A stretch of DNA of 64,000 nt from CBDCDJ01 sp965215355 (GCA_965215355.1 CBDCDJ010000007.1:434001-498000), one strand, 5' to 3'; shown: positions 1-8,579, numbered from the stretch's first letter. A program made the numbers and translations. The notes: generated from the letters alone by a model not told the origin.

Positions 1-1
1 T

Positions 2-910
2 ATCGGCAGCAAGGGTCAGGTCGCGCAAGAAGCACTCGCTTTTGTGAGCCGCGACGCGACCGCCAGCGACGAGGAGCTGCAAGCCTATTACGACGGCAAC
101 CTGGACAGTTTCACCGTGCCGGCCAGTGCGGTGGTGATCCAGGTCGACTTCGACACCGAAGCGGCGGCGAGCGCCTTTCGTGACGCGTTGTTGGCCGGCA
201 CGGCCGTGCAAGAGGCCGCCGACGCGAACAGTGGCACCGTGCAGGACTTGGGCACCGTGCGCCAAGGCGCGCTGCAACCCGAACTTGACACCGTACTCTT
301 CAGCACCGACGCGTTTGCCGCCTTGCCGGATTCACAAGAGACGGTCTCCGACATCCTCGTGCTGAGCGAGCCCGTCGAACCCGACCCGAATCTAGACCCG
401 GCCGGGGCTGAAACCGGCGGGGCTGAAACCGGTGGCGCTGAAACCGGTGGTGCCGAGACGGGTGGTGCTGAGACGGCCGGTGCAGAAACCGGCGGCGACG
501 GTGAAACGGCCGTGGCGGAAGCTGCGACCGACGAGGCGGGGACCCGAGACGTTTACGTCGTGCTCGTCGCCGAGCGCACGCCGGAGCGCGTCCGGCCCCT
601 GGCCGAGGTGCGCGCGCAGGTCGAGAACGCCGTGTTGCAGAACAAGCGCGCCGAACTCCAGGAGACCTGGCTGGCCGGCTTACGTGAACAAATCGGCGTC
701 GAAAACCTGCTCGCCGCCGCCGACCCCGCCGACGGCTTCACGACCGTACCGCTGGACACGGGTACGGAGACGGGGGGCGCGGAGACGGGGGGTGCAGCGC
801 TGGAAGAGGTGCCCGACGCTACCGAGTCGGAATCCGCAGACACTGTTTCTACCGACGCTGTGCCTGCTGACGCCGAGGAAACGGTTCCGGTCGAAGAGGC
901 GACGCCTTAA
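2..910 (+). CDS. Parvulin/SurA-type peptidyl-prolyl isomerase, 3' part
   Basis: The reading frame is open to the left window edge, so the N-terminus is missing. The residues DEELQAYYDGN and the closing region RVRPLAEVRAQVENAVLQNKRAELQETW are typical of PpiC/SurA-like periplasmic folding factors: a PPIase domain followed by a helical chaperone tail. Between these lies a run of Gly-Ala-Glu-Thr-Gly pentapeptides (about nt 400-500), and a second short run sits near the C-terminus (about nt 765-800), giving acidic low-complexity linkers. A strong terminator follows directly. Expected role: folding of exported proteins in the envelope. Family assignment is fairly sure; substrate unknown. Confidence 0.72.
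   Translation: MGSKGQVAQEALAFVSRDATASDEELQAYYDGNLDSFTVPASAVVIQVDFDTEAAASAFRDALLAGTAVQEAADANSGTVQDLGTVRQGALQPELDTVLFSTDAFAALPDSQETVSDILVLSEPVEPDPNLDPAGAETGGAETGGAETGGAETGGAETAGAETGGDGETAVAEAATDEAGTRDVYVVLVAERTPERVRPLAEVRAQVENAVLQNKRAELQETWLAGLREQIGVENLLAAADPADGFTTVPLDTGTETGGAETGGAALEEVPDATESESADTVSTDAVPADAEETVPVEEATP
400..505 (+). repeat. 15-bp tandem repeat coding for GAETG pentapeptides
   Basis: About seven imperfect 15-bp units coding for Gly-Ala-Glu-Thr-Gly lie inside the prolyl isomerase gene. Third-codon positions vary (gaaacc, gagacg), so the protein repeat appears maintained. Two or three further units occur at about 765-800. Confidence 0.85.
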
Positions 911-926
911 GTTGAATTTTTGCTGA

Positions 927-975
927 CAAAGCGCCCGCGAGTCCACTCGAGGGCGCTTTGTCGTTTGGTTTTGTT
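927..975 (+). terminator. Rho-independent terminator after prolyl isomerase gene
   Basis: A perfect 10-bp stem, CAAAGCGCCC at 927-936 and GGGCGCTTTG at 951-960, is followed by a T-rich stretch (tcgtttggttttgttttg). Confidence 0.85.
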
Positions 976-1012
976 TTGACAGCGCAGACCCCCACCAAGA
1001 GGCGTTTCTTGT

Positions 1013-1018
1013 TACATT
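1013..1018 (+). promoter_or_regulatory. -10 box of purH, leaderless layout
   Basis: TACATT ends 7 nt before the purH ATG at 1026, so the predicted transcript would begin at the start codon. No Shine-Dalgarno sequence is visible and no good -35 is seen. Confidence 0.5.
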
Positions 1019-1025
1019 GACGCCT

Positions 1026-2582
1026 ATGCACGCACCGAACCAAGCAAGGGCCGCAACGGCCAAACCGAGAGCCCTACTGAGCGTTTTCGACAAACGAGGT
1101 TTGCTCGAGTTCGCCGCCGGGTTGCAACGGCTCGGCTTCGAACTCGTGTCGACCGGCGGCACGCGGCGTGCCCTGGCCGACGCCGGTCTGGAGGTCGCGG
1201 CGGTCGAGGCCGTGACGGGTTTTCCCGAGATGTTAGACGGCCGCGTCAAAACCCTGCACCCGCGCCTGCACGGCGGCATCCTCGCCAAGCGGAGCGAGGC
1301 GCACCTGCGGGTCCTGGCCGAGCACGACATCGTCCCCATCGACGTCGTCGTCGGCAACCTCTACCCGTTCCGCGAAACCGCCGCCAAGCCGGGCGTGAGC
1401 GTGGCCGAGGTGCTCGAGAACATCGACATCGGCGGGCCGAGCCTGCTCCGGGCGGCGGCGAAAAACCACCCGCACGTGCTCGTCGTCGTCGACCCGGCCG
1501 ATTATGAGCGGGTGCTCGAGGCCTTGCGGGGCGAGGTTTCTGCAGAACTGCGCGCCGGCCTCGCCCGCAAGGCGTTCGCGCACACTGCCGCCTACGACGC
1601 CGCCGTCGTGACCTGGTTCGACCGAGACTTAACCCCTGACACGCTGCCCGACACCCTGCACCTGAGTTTGGAGCGCGCCGAGACGCTGCGCTACGGCGAA
1701 AACCCGCACCAGACGGGCACGCGCTACCGGGACGGCGCGCCGGACCTGTGGGACGTGGCCGTGCAGCACAAAGGCTTGGCCCCGTCCTACCTCAACCTGT
1801 TCGACGCCGAGGCCGCCTGGCGACTCGTCTTTGAGTTCGCCGCGCCCGCCGCCGTCGTCGTGAAGCACGCCAACCCCTGCGGCGTGGCGACAGCCGACAC
1901 GCCTGCCGCGGCGTACCGACAGGCCTACGCCTGTGACCCGAAGTCGGCCTTCGGCGGGGTGGTGGCCCTGAACCGCGAGGCGGACGAGGCGACCGCCAAG
2001 GACGTTATGTCCAACGCCAAAGCGGACGTACTCGTCGCACCCGCTTACACACCCGCCGCCTTGGAGATTCTTCTGAGCAAGCGTAAAGCGATGCGCGTCT
2101 TAGAGCTGCCTGCACCGGGCGAGCCGGGCCTCGAGCTGCGCCGCCTGGGCGGCGGCTTTCTGGTGCAAACACCGGACCGCGTGAGTTTGGACCGCGCAAA
2201 GTGGCAGGTCGTTACCGAAGCCCAGCCGAGCGAGGCGCAGTGGCGCGACCTGGAACTGGCCTGGACGGTCTGCGCCCACACCAAATCCAACGCCGTCGTG
2301 CTGGTCAAAGACGCTGCGGCCGTCGGCATCGGCGCGGGCCAGCAGAGCCGGGTGGACGCCGGTCAACTGGCCGCTCAGAAAGCGGCCGGGCGCGCCCGCG
2401 GCGGTGCCTGCGCCAGCGACGCCTTTTATCCGTTCCGCGATGGCCTGGACGCCGCCGCGAGTGCGGGCGTCGCCGCCGTCATCCAACCCGGCGGCTCGGT
2501 GCGCGACGACGAGGTGATTCAAGCCGCCGACGAGCACGGGCTGGCGATGGTGTTTACGGGCAGGCGGCACTTCCGGCACTGA
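1026..2582 (+). CDS. purH: Bifunctional AICAR formyltransferase / IMP cyclohydrolase
   Basis: Catalyses the last two steps of IMP synthesis: formylation of AICAR with 10-formyl-THF, then ring closure. The N-terminal MGS-like cyclohydrolase domain shows FDKRGLLEFA, STGGT and KTLHPRLHGGIL. The C-terminal transformylase domain shows the family's LRYGENPHQ, KHANPCG and SAFGGVVALN blocks and ends with GGSVRDDEVIQAADEHGLAMVFTG. At 518 aa it is of usual length. An in-frame TTG lies 9 nt upstream, but ATG 1026 is preferred because it sits 7 nt behind a -10 box. Other pur genes are not in the window. Confidence 0.97.
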   Translation: MHAPNQARAATAKPRALLSVFDKRGLLEFAAGLQRLGFELVSTGGTRRALADAGLEVAAVEAVTGFPEMLDGRVKTLHPRLHGGILAKRSEAHLRVLAEHDIVPIDVVVGNLYPFRETAAKPGVSVAEVLENIDIGGPSLLRAAAKNHPHVLVVVDPADYERVLEALRGEVSAELRAGLARKAFAHTAAYDAAVVTWFDRDLTPDTLPDTLHLSLERAETLRYGENPHQTGTRYRDGAPDLWDVAVQHKGLAPSYLNLFDAEAAWRLVFEFAAPAAVVVKHANPCGVATADTPAAAYRQAYACDPKSAFGGVVALNREADEATAKDVMSNAKADVLVAPAYTPAALEILLSKRKAMRVLELPAPGEPGLELRRLGGGFLVQTPDRVSLDRAKWQVVTEAQPSEAQWRDLELAWTVCAHTKSNAVVLVKDAAAVGIGAGQQSRVDAGQLAAQKAAGRARGGACASDAFYPFRDGLDAAASAGVAAVIQPGGSVRDDEVIQAADEHGLAMVFTGRRHFRH

Positions 2583-2683
2583 GAACGTGCAGGTACCGAA
2601 ACCCTGCAGCTCACTGGCGCTTCCGTCGTGAGGCTTTTCAAGCTTGACTCTCGTGACTCGAGCACCCGAACAGGCCGGTTCGG

Positions 2684-2689
2684 TATACT
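2684..2689 (+). promoter_or_regulatory. Possible -10 box upstream of ppk2
   Basis: TATACT in the purH-ppk2 gap. A convincing -35 at 16-18 bp is not seen. It would give a leader of about 125 nt. Confidence 0.35.
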
Positions 2690-2725
2690 CGCTTGTCAGG
2701 AGTTCAACTCGAAGCCGCGCGCTGC

Positions 2726-2762
2726 GTCCCAAACCACTATGTCCCAAACCACCGTGTCCTAA
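2726..2762 (+). repeat. 15-bp tandem repeat in purH-ppk2 gap
   Basis: GTCCCAAACCACTAT is followed at once by GTCCCAAACCACCGT and a partial third unit GTCCTAAA. The rest of the 2583-2821 gap holds nothing else I recognise apart from the -10-like box. Confidence 0.7.
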
Positions 2763-2821
2763 AGTGACCGCACTGCACCGGCCTCGTAAAAACCGACCTC
2801 CTCAGAACTAAGGAGTGAGCG

Positions 2822-3709
2822 ATGGCGAAAAAAGGTAAAAAGAAGAGTGACGCCACCGAGGTGCCCACCGACGGCGTACCCAAAGCAATCCGCGAACAGG
2901 TCGAAAAGGCGGACAAAAAAGACATCATCGACCCGACCTATCCTTACGACAAAAAAATGAAGGGCAAGGACTACGAAAAGCAAAAAGAAGACTTGCAGAT
3001 CGAGCTTCTCAAGCTGCAGCGCCACGTCATTGACACTCGCGAGCGCATGGTAATGGTGTTCGAGGGGCGCGACGCGGCGGGCAAGGGCGGCACCATCAAG
3101 CGGTTTATGGAACACTTGAACCCGCGCAGCGCGAGGGTCGTCGCGCTCGCCAAACCCGACGAGACCGAGACGGGCCAGTGGTACTTTCAGCGCTACGTCG
3201 AGCAGTTCCCGACCGGTGGCGAACTGGTGCTGTTCGACCGCTCCTGGTACAACCGCGCCGTAGTCGAGCCGGTGATGGGCTTTTGCACGCCGGAGGAACA
3301 TCAGGTCTTTTTGCGCGAAGCGCCGCAGTTAGAAAACATCTGGGTCAACGACGGGCTGAAGCTGTTCAAGTTCTGGTTTTCGGTCAGCCGCGCCGAACAG
3401 TGGCGGCGTTTCAAAGCGCGCGAGGAAAGTCGCCTCAAACAGTGGAAGCTGAGTCCGGTCGACCTGGGCTCGCTCGACCGCTGGGACGCCTACACCGAGG
3501 CCAAAGAGGCCATGTTCGCCGCCACCGACACCGCCACCGCTCCCTGGACGGTGGTGCGCTCCGACGACAAAAAGCGCGCCCGCCTGGCCTGTATGCGCCA
3601 TGTCCTTTACACGCTCGACTATCCCGACAAGAACGACGAGGTCGTCCACCCGCCCGACGCGAGCATTCTAGGGCCGAAAGAGGAAGTTTACCCGACCGAC
3701 GAGTGGTGA
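2822..3709 (+). CDS. ppk2: Polyphosphate kinase 2 (PPK2 family)
   Basis: Transfers phosphate between polyphosphate and nucleotides. Single-domain PPK2 with Walker A GRDAAGKG (residues 82-89), Walker B-like LVLFDRSWYNR and a lid region with RFKAREESRLKQWKL. A Lys-rich N-terminal extension of about 45 aa precedes the core. At 295 aa the length fits single-domain PPK2. The start is supported by AAGGAG 6-7 nt upstream of ATG. Whether it favours ADP or AMP phosphorylation cannot be read from sequence by eye. It converges on the MFS gene with only 4 bp between them. Confidence 0.93.
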   Translation: MAKKGKKKSDATEVPTDGVPKAIREQVEKADKKDIIDPTYPYDKKMKGKDYEKQKEDLQIELLKLQRHVIDTRERMVMVFEGRDAAGKGGTIKRFMEHLNPRSARVVALAKPDETETGQWYFQRYVEQFPTGGELVLFDRSWYNRAVVEPVMGFCTPEEHQVFLREAPQLENIWVNDGLKLFKFWFSVSRAEQWRRFKAREESRLKQWKLSPVDLGSLDRWDAYTEAKEAMFAATDTATAPWTVVRSDDKKRARLACMRHVLYTLDYPDKNDEVVHPPDASILGPKEEVYPTDEW

Positions 3710-3713
3710 GGGG

Positions 3714-4880
3714 TCAGGCGCTGGCTTTTTTCGCCCCCGCAGGTTTGAGCCTGACCCGCGGAGCTTCTTTGACCGAGAGCGTGACCAGCAGCGCCGGGAC
3801 GAGCAGCAAACCCAACACCGAGAGCGTCGGGATGACGCCGAAGCGCTCGATGAGCGGCCCCACCGCGCCGTAGAGCAGCCCGGCAAAGCCCCAGGTGAAG
3901 CCCATCAGCAGCCCCGACACGGTGGCGATTTGCCGCGGCTCGTGCGCCTGCGCCATCACCACCGCCACCGGGATGCCCGCGTTCATGAGCGCGCCCGTCA
4001 GGGCCAGCAAGGGCACGTACAGCCAGTTTTCCGGGGCCACGGTGAGGAGGCCGAGGTACAGCGGAATCGCGCAGACCATCGTCGAGACCAGCACGGGTTT
4101 GCGCCCGAAGCGGTCGGACAGGGTGCCGCCTAAAAAAGCGCCCGCCGTCGCCGAGAAGCTGTAGACCGACAGGGCCAGCGCGATGCGCCCCTCGGACAGC
4201 CCGCGCTGCGCGTACCAGTAGGGAATCGTGGTCGCAAAGCTCATAAAGGTCACCGCGCGCAGGGTGGACATGGCCCAGAGCTTGGCGACTTCGCCGCGAA
4301 AGACTCGAGCCAAATCCCTAAACGTCGAGGGCGTAAAATCGATGTTTGTCAGCGGCGCTTGCCTCAGCAAGAAAACAGCCGGCACGAAGGCCAGCGGTAC
4401 GAGCCACGCCAACCCTTTCAAGCCCACGCTGGACGCCACCCCGAGCGACACGATGGGTCCAAACGACAAACCCAACTGCCCCGCCGAGCCGAAGAAACTG
4501 AGCCAAAAGCCCTTGCGGTGCTCCGGCGCGTATTGCCCGACGAGCGCCGCCCCCGAAGCGTGAAACAGCGCCGAGCCCAAACCGGCGACGCCGAGGACCG
4601 CGCCCAAAGTCCACGGGCTCGGATAAAAACCCATCAAACCCGCGCCGAGCGCCACCAGGAGCGGCCCCGTCGCCGCCAGCAAGCGGCGGTCGTAGCGGTC
4701 GGCGATGAGCCCGGCGACCGGTTGCAGCAAACTGCTGGTGAGCGAATACACGGCGACCAGTAACGACACCGCCCCGTAACTCACGCCGAACGACGCCTGC
4801 AAACGCGGCAGCAGCGGGGTCAAAAAAGAACCGAACATGTCGTTGGTGGCGTGGAGGAGGGACAGCAGCAGCGGCAGCAC
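3714..4880 (-). CDS. MFS transporter, fosmidomycin-resistance (Fsr)-like
   Basis: A 388-aa polytopic membrane protein with the 12-TM layout of the major facilitator superfamily. HATNDMFGSFLTPLLPRL at the N-terminus and GLGSALFHASGAALVG match the Fsr/YfmO-type efflux branch. DRYDRR and DRFGRK are the loop 2-3 and 8-9 MFS motifs. Start is GTG at 4880 with TATGCT 7 nt upstream on the minus strand, hence probably leaderless. Substrate unknown; drug or metabolite export is an inference from the family. Confidence 0.88.
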   Translation of the reverse strand: MLPLLLSLLHATNDMFGSFLTPLLPRLQASFGVSYGAVSLLVAVYSLTSSLLQPVAGLIADRYDRRLLAATGPLLVALGAGLMGFYPSPWTLGAVLGVAGLGSALFHASGAALVGQYAPEHRKGFWLSFFGSAGQLGLSFGPIVSLGVASSVGLKGLAWLVPLAFVPAVFLLRQAPLTNIDFTPSTFRDLARVFRGEVAKLWAMSTLRAVTFMSFATTIPYWYAQRGLSEGRIALALSVYSFSATAGAFLGGTLSDRFGRKPVLVSTMVCAIPLYLGLLTVAPENWLYVPLLALTGALMNAGIPVAVVMAQAHEPRQIATVSGLLMGFTWGFAGLLYGAVGPLIERFGVIPTLSVLGLLLVPALLVTLSVKEAPRVRLKPAGAKKASA

Positions 4881-4887
4881 GCGCTAA

Positions 4888-4893
4888 AGCATA
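4888..4893 (-). promoter_or_regulatory. -10 box of MFS gene, leaderless layout
   Basis: On the minus strand TATGCT is followed by TTAGCGC (7 nt) and the GTG start codon. No Shine-Dalgarno sequence. Confidence 0.5.
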
Positions 4894-5023
4894 CGTCTTT
4901 CTTGTGGCGGCGTGAACGGTAAAACGGTGCGAAAAGTAAAACGCCGGGACGGCAAGGTGACCTCGCCAGGCTCGAGCTTAGCCTGACACTTCTCCGACTA
5001 CCCCTCCGCTATCCTAATCTAAA

Positions 5024-5204
5024 TGCCGACTCGGCTTGTTCGAGACGGTCAACGTGCACAGTTACTACTTGCACGACGGGCGCGCGCAACCTTGAAGAAG
5101 CTGTCTTGTGGCACGCCGGCGAAGCGAGCGGGGCCAAGGACGAGTTTATGCAGCTGAGCAAGCAGGAACGTGACGTCCTGCTCGGGTTTCCCAATTCACT
5201 GTAG
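5024..5204 (+). pseudogene. C-terminal remnant of DUF1111 di-haem oxidoreductase
   Basis: Translating with one frameshift near 5087 gives RLGLFETVNVHSYYLHDGRA, then NLEEAVLWHAGEA, and on to KDEFMQLSKQERDVLLGF before a TAG stop. This is the conserved C-terminal block of the DUF1111 family (putative c-type di-haem 'thiol oxidoreductases'), whose consensus reads GLTETVNGHTRFLHDGRARTLEEAILWHGGEA as I remember it. The upstream part with the haem sites is absent. The 4881-5023 stretch before it shows nothing else recognisable. Confidence 0.72.
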
Positions 5205-5213
5205 GGGTCGGTT

Positions 5214-6069
5214 GTGAACCAAACGAAGTTTTCCAACCGTCGCTCGACCATACTTTTCATTGTAGGCAGTGCGCTGACGATTTTGATGCTGTCAGCCCTC
5301 CCCCTATCGTCGCAGGGCGCGGCGCAGGCTTGTTCGCCGGCACGCTGCGCTTCGTGTGGCGCGGCTGGGTTACGGCGTTTTACGTCGCGCCACAGCTGCA
5401 CTTCACCTATCTCGGTTTCGGCTGGGTGAAGCCGCTGCCGGAGTTGGGAATGTACGCGGTGTTTGGGTTGATGCTGCTGAGTTCGCTGCTGGTGGCCGCC
5501 GCACTTTTTTACCACCTCAGTACGGTAAGTTTTTTTGTCCTGTTCACTATGTCGAAGTGCTGGACAAAAGCTTCTACCTCAACCATTACTACTTCGTTTC
5601 ACTGCTGAGCTTTTTGCTCATTTTTTTACCGCTCAACCGAGTGCTTTCGCTGGACGTCCGCTCGGGTTTCGTCCCGGCAGCTCTGGCCGTGCCCGCCTGG
5701 ACGCTGTATGCGGTTCGGCTACAGCTCGTCGTTTACCTGTTTGCGCAGAAAAGACGGACCGTGTTTACGGTGCGGGATGCCGAGACGGAGCAAGCCTGGA
5801 CGGTCTATCCGAGCCACTACCTGACGCCCCAACAAGAAAGACAGATGGCCTTTCAGCCGGACATGATTTTGCAGTTCGCACACTTTTTGAGGGACGACTT
5901 TGCGGCGCGTGGGCACGAAGTCGCGGTCTACGCCGACGTTTGGGTGAGTTTGAACGGGCGCTCGAGCCAACCGTTCGTCAAACCGGTCGACCTGGCAGCA
6001 CAGGACTATGCCCTGGCACCGAGGCTCTGGTTGGAGCCCGAACAGGACCGGGCTGCACTGGTAAAGTAG
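5214..6069 (+). pseudogene. HTTM (gamma-carboxylase-like) membrane protein, degraded
   Basis: Pieces of one HTTM-domain protein appear in different frames. FYVAPQLHFTYLGFGWVKPLP is in frame 2 (about 5330-5540), then DKSFYLNHYYFVSLLSFLLIF in frame 1 (from about 5555), so there is a frameshift near 5545 and probably another near 5310. After AVRLQLVVYLFAQ the sequence jumps to a C-terminal soluble part (KRRTVFTVRDAETEQAWTVYPSHYL), which suggests an internal deletion of the middle membrane region. It is inactive by this reading. It lies beside another dead gene, so this 1-kb stretch is decaying. Confidence 0.7.
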
Positions 6070-6182
6070 CTTCCGTACTGACAAAGTGAGTTCGACCCGC
6101 CTCGCAGTCGGGGCACACACGCTCGCAACAGAATGCGACCCGGTTGATGGTTTTTCCCTTCACGCCGTCGTTTGATAAAGCC

Positions 6183-7142
6183 ATGAGCGACAAGACCCTG
6201 AGCAACCCCAAAGGCCCTAAACTCGTCGTCGCAGGCGCGTCGGGCGTGGTCGGCCGCCACCTCGTCGCCGCCGCCGCAGACCGTTACGACGTGACCGTTT
6301 TGACCCGCAGGGTCGAGGGCGGCGAACCCGCAGGTGCCAAGGCCGTCGCCTGGAACCCGCAGGCTTTGAAAGAGGGGGACGAACTCGGCCTCGAGGCCCT
6401 GGCGGAAACCTTGAGCGGCGCGTGCGCCCTCGTCAACTTAGCGGGCGCGTCCATCGGCACCGGCAGGCTGAACGACGAACAAAAGCGCAACGTCTTGCAG
6501 AGCCGCGTCGACAGCACCAAGACGCTTGTGGCGGCGCTCAAACGCGCTCGGGAGAAACCGCCGGTCTGGTTCCAAGCGTCGGCTACAGGCTACTACGGCG
6601 ACCGGGGCGACGCGGTGCTGACCGAAGCTTCGGGGCCGCAAGACGGCTTTTTCTTGTCGCGCGTCTGTCAGGCTTGGGAGGACGCCGCTAGGGGGGTCGA
6701 GGGTGAAACGCGCCTCGTCGTGGGGCGTTTCGGACTTGTCCTCGCCAAAGACGCCGCCGCCTGGCGGCAGTTTTTGCTGCCCATCAAACTTTTTATCGGC
6801 GGGCCTTTGGGCAGCGGGCGGCAGTGGTACGCCTGGATAGACGCCGACGACCTCGCCAGGGGCGTGCTGTTTTTGGTTGAAGATGCCGAGGCGTGCGGCG
6901 TCTACAACTTTACGGCCCCCAACCCGGTGCGGCAGTCGGAGTTGACCCGCCGAGTTGCCGCAAAGCTCGGCCGCCCGGCCCGCGTCCCCGCCCCCGCCTT
7001 CGCGCTGAAAATAGTCCTGGGCGACCTCGCCGACGCGCTGCTGTTGCCGAGCACGCGCGCGCTGCCCGAACGGCTTAGCGCCGCAGGCTTCGCGTTCGAG
7101 CACCCGACCCTCGAGTCCGAACTGACCAAACTTCTCGGCTGA
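6183..7142 (+). CDS. TIGR01777-family NAD(P)-binding epimerase
   Basis: An extended SDR of the TIGR01777 (YfcH/SulA-like) family. The Rossmann glycine motif GASGVVG lies near residue 20, followed by LVNLAGASIGTGR, SATGYYGDRGD (YxxxK-like active-site region), GRFGLVLAKD and the C-terminal DUF1731-type end ALPERLSAAGFAFEHPTLESEL. 319 aa from ATG 6183. A longer form from 6144 is possible but lacks a ribosome site. Physiological substrate is unknown for the family. Confidence 0.88.
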   Translation: MSDKTLSNPKGPKLVVAGASGVVGRHLVAAAADRYDVTVLTRRVEGGEPAGAKAVAWNPQALKEGDELGLEALAETLSGACALVNLAGASIGTGRLNDEQKRNVLQSRVDSTKTLVAALKRAREKPPVWFQASATGYYGDRGDAVLTEASGPQDGFFLSRVCQAWEDAARGVEGETRLVVGRFGLVLAKDAAAWRQFLLPIKLFIGGPLGSGRQWYAWIDADDLARGVLFLVEDAEACGVYNFTAPNPVRQSELTRRVAAKLGRPARVPAPAFALKIVLGDLADALLLPSTRALPERLSAAGFAFEHPTLESELTKLLG

Positions 7143-7147
7143 GCCTG

Positions 7148-7153
7148 TATTCT
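7148..7153 (+). promoter_or_regulatory. -10 box of 7160 gene, leaderless layout
   Basis: TATTCT followed by 6 nt (TTAGGCC read as spacer to ATG 7160). No Shine-Dalgarno sequence before the ATG. Confidence 0.45.
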
Positions 7154-7159
7154 TAGGCC

Positions 7160-7534
7160 ATGAAGACGAACCCCACGCTGCAAACCGCAATGACGGCGCC
7201 GCCGCTGAACCCCAAAAGTGCGGCCGAACTGGTGCCCACCACCTTCCCCGAACACGGCGCGCCCTTCAAGGACGTCGCCGTGCTCGGCTACACCTACGAC
7301 GGTTACGCCGAGCACGGCATGGAGCGCTGCGCCGAACTCGCCAACGCCGCGCTGAGCGCGTTTTACCACCACGAGACCCTGCCCGAAGACGTCGTCACCT
7401 TACGCACCTGTCTGTTTTTCGAAACCCGCCGCTGGCTGCTCTACGACCAAGTGCCCGACCGGCAGGCGCGCCTTTACATCCACGCGCTCATCGACACTCT
7501 AAAGGCCAAGCTCCAGGCCGAAGAGACCCTGTAA
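7160..7534 (+). CDS. Conserved-looking protein of unknown function
   Basis: A soluble 124-aa protein with no signal peptide or membrane segment. GYTYDGYAEHGMERCAELAN is followed by a helical, Arg-rich second half (LFFETRRWLLYDQVPDRQARLYIHALIDTLKAKL). I do not recognise the family. Codon usage matches the neighbours and its start has the local leaderless layout, so I take it as real. It lies between the epimerase gene and the dead hydrolase. Confidence 0.6.
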   Translation: MKTNPTLQTAMTAPPLNPKSAAELVPTTFPEHGAPFKDVAVLGYTYDGYAEHGMERCAELANAALSAFYHHETLPEDVVTLRTCLFFETRRWLLYDQVPDRQARLYIHALIDTLKAKLQAEETL

Positions 7535-7554
7535 TGGTAGGGGTAATGGTAGGG
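7531..7554 (+). repeat. Short direct repeat GTAATGGTAGGG
   Basis: Two abutting copies of a 12-bp unit between the 7160 gene and the hydrolase remnant. The second ends at the GTG that would start the hydrolase. Confidence 0.6.
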
Positions 7555-8095
7555 TGACGACGAAAGAAGTGACCTTCGCGGCTCGAGGCGACACCTTGCA
7601 GGCTTACTACGCTGTTCCCACGTCTGCCGCACCGCTGCCGGGCGTGGTCGTCATCCACGAGATTTTCGGGCTGAACGACAACATCCGGGACATCGCCAAA
7701 CGCTTCGGGCTACGCGGCGCTGGCGGTCGACCTGTTCACGGGGCGCAACCGCGCGGTCTGCATGGCGCGTTTTATGAGCGGGATGCTGTTCAACTCGCTC
7801 CACCACCGCGGCATTCAGGACGTGAAGGCCGCCCTCGACTACCTCGTCACCCGGCCCGAGGTCGACGGTGAACGCGTCGGGGCCATCGGCTTTTGCATGG
7901 GCGGGGGCTTCGCCGTTGCCTGGGCCTGCACCGACGACCGTTTGAAAGCCATCGCCCCCTTTTACGGCATGAACCCACGCCCCTTAGAGGCCGTGCGCCG
8001 CGCCTGCCCGGTGGTGGGCTCGTACCCGGAGAGACTTTACGGCAAAAGCGGGCGCAAAGCTGGACGAGGTCTTGATGTGCAGCTTTCCCTGTGGA
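7554..8095 (+). pseudogene. Dienelactone hydrolase family, frameshifted and truncated
   Basis: Starts as a good DLH protein (PGVVVIHEIFGLNDNIRDIAKRF). It then shifts frame near 7710, where GYAALAVDLFTGRN continues in the next frame through VGAIGFCMGGGFAVAWA (nucleophile Cys motif GFCMGG), and shifts again near 8030, where DFTAKAGAKLDEVLM reads in the third frame. The C-terminal third with the catalytic His is missing and tRNA-Leu follows at once. Two frameshifts plus the lost end make a sequencing error unlikely as the only cause. Confidence 0.78.
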
Positions 8096-8131
8096 CAAAT
8101 GCCCGCGCCCCTGCTAACATGACCGAGCTAC

Positions 8132-8215
8132 GCCCAGGTGGCGGAATGGTAGACGCAGTAGACTCAAAATCTACCGGGGCAACCTGTGCGGGTTCGAGTC
8201 CCGCCCTGGGCACCA
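8132..8215 (+). tRNA. tRNA-Leu (anticodon CAA)
   Basis: Acceptor stem GCCCAGG pairs with CCTGGGC. The anticodon arm has loop CTCAAAA, giving anticodon CAA at 8165-8167. There is a long variable arm as in class II tRNAs, a TTCGAGTC T-loop, and an encoded A73-CCA end at 8212-8215. Confidence 0.96.
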
Positions 8216-8278
8216 TTTCGGAACGCGCTCGAGTTCCGTCAAGCCATGAGTTTTGAGAGACACCGTTTAGGAGAAATC

Positions 8279-8518
8279 GTGACTTTTCTTTTTTGGCCTT
8301 TACTGATTATCTTTCTGCTGCTCAGTTTGCTGCTGACCGCCGTGATTTTGGCGCAAGAGCCCAAACAGAGCGGTCTCGGCGACGCGCTCGGTGGGGGCGG
8401 CGGCGACTTTTCTACGGCGAGCGGCGGCACGGCGGGCGGGCTGCACCGCACGACGATTGGGCTGGGGATTATCTGGGGCCTGCTCGCTCTGGCACTGGCT
8501 GTGGTGCCCAGGGTTTAA
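8279..8518 (+). CDS. secG: Preprotein translocase subunit SecG
   Basis: 79 aa with the SecG layout: an N-terminal TM helix (LFWPLLIIFLLLSLLLTAVIL), the family's cytoplasmic AQEPKQSGLGDALGGGG loop, and a second TM helix (IGLGIIWGLLALALAVV). It is the accessory subunit of the SecYEG channel; secY is at 31464. GTG start chosen because AGGAG lies 7 nt upstream and the protein then has normal length. A terminator follows. Confidence 0.93.
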   Translation: MTFLFWPLLIIFLLLSLLLTAVILAQEPKQSGLGDALGGGGGDFSTASGGTAGGLHRTTIGLGIIWGLLALALAVVPRV

Positions 8519-8549
8519 CGGCTCGGCTCGAACGTTACACGAAACCGAA

Positions 8550-8579
8550 CCGCGGCGCTCGCCGCGGCTCTTCTTTTTG
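8550..8579 (+). terminator. Terminator after secG
   Basis: CCGCGG repeated as an inverted pair (8550-8555 and 8562-8567 around CGCTCG), followed by ctcttcttttt. Confidence 0.75.

Noticed and set aside
5021..5160. Small ORF starting ATG 5023 behind a TATCCT box
   Set aside because: It has the local leaderless spacing but its translation is meaningless, whereas the other frames match a DUF1111 C-terminus.
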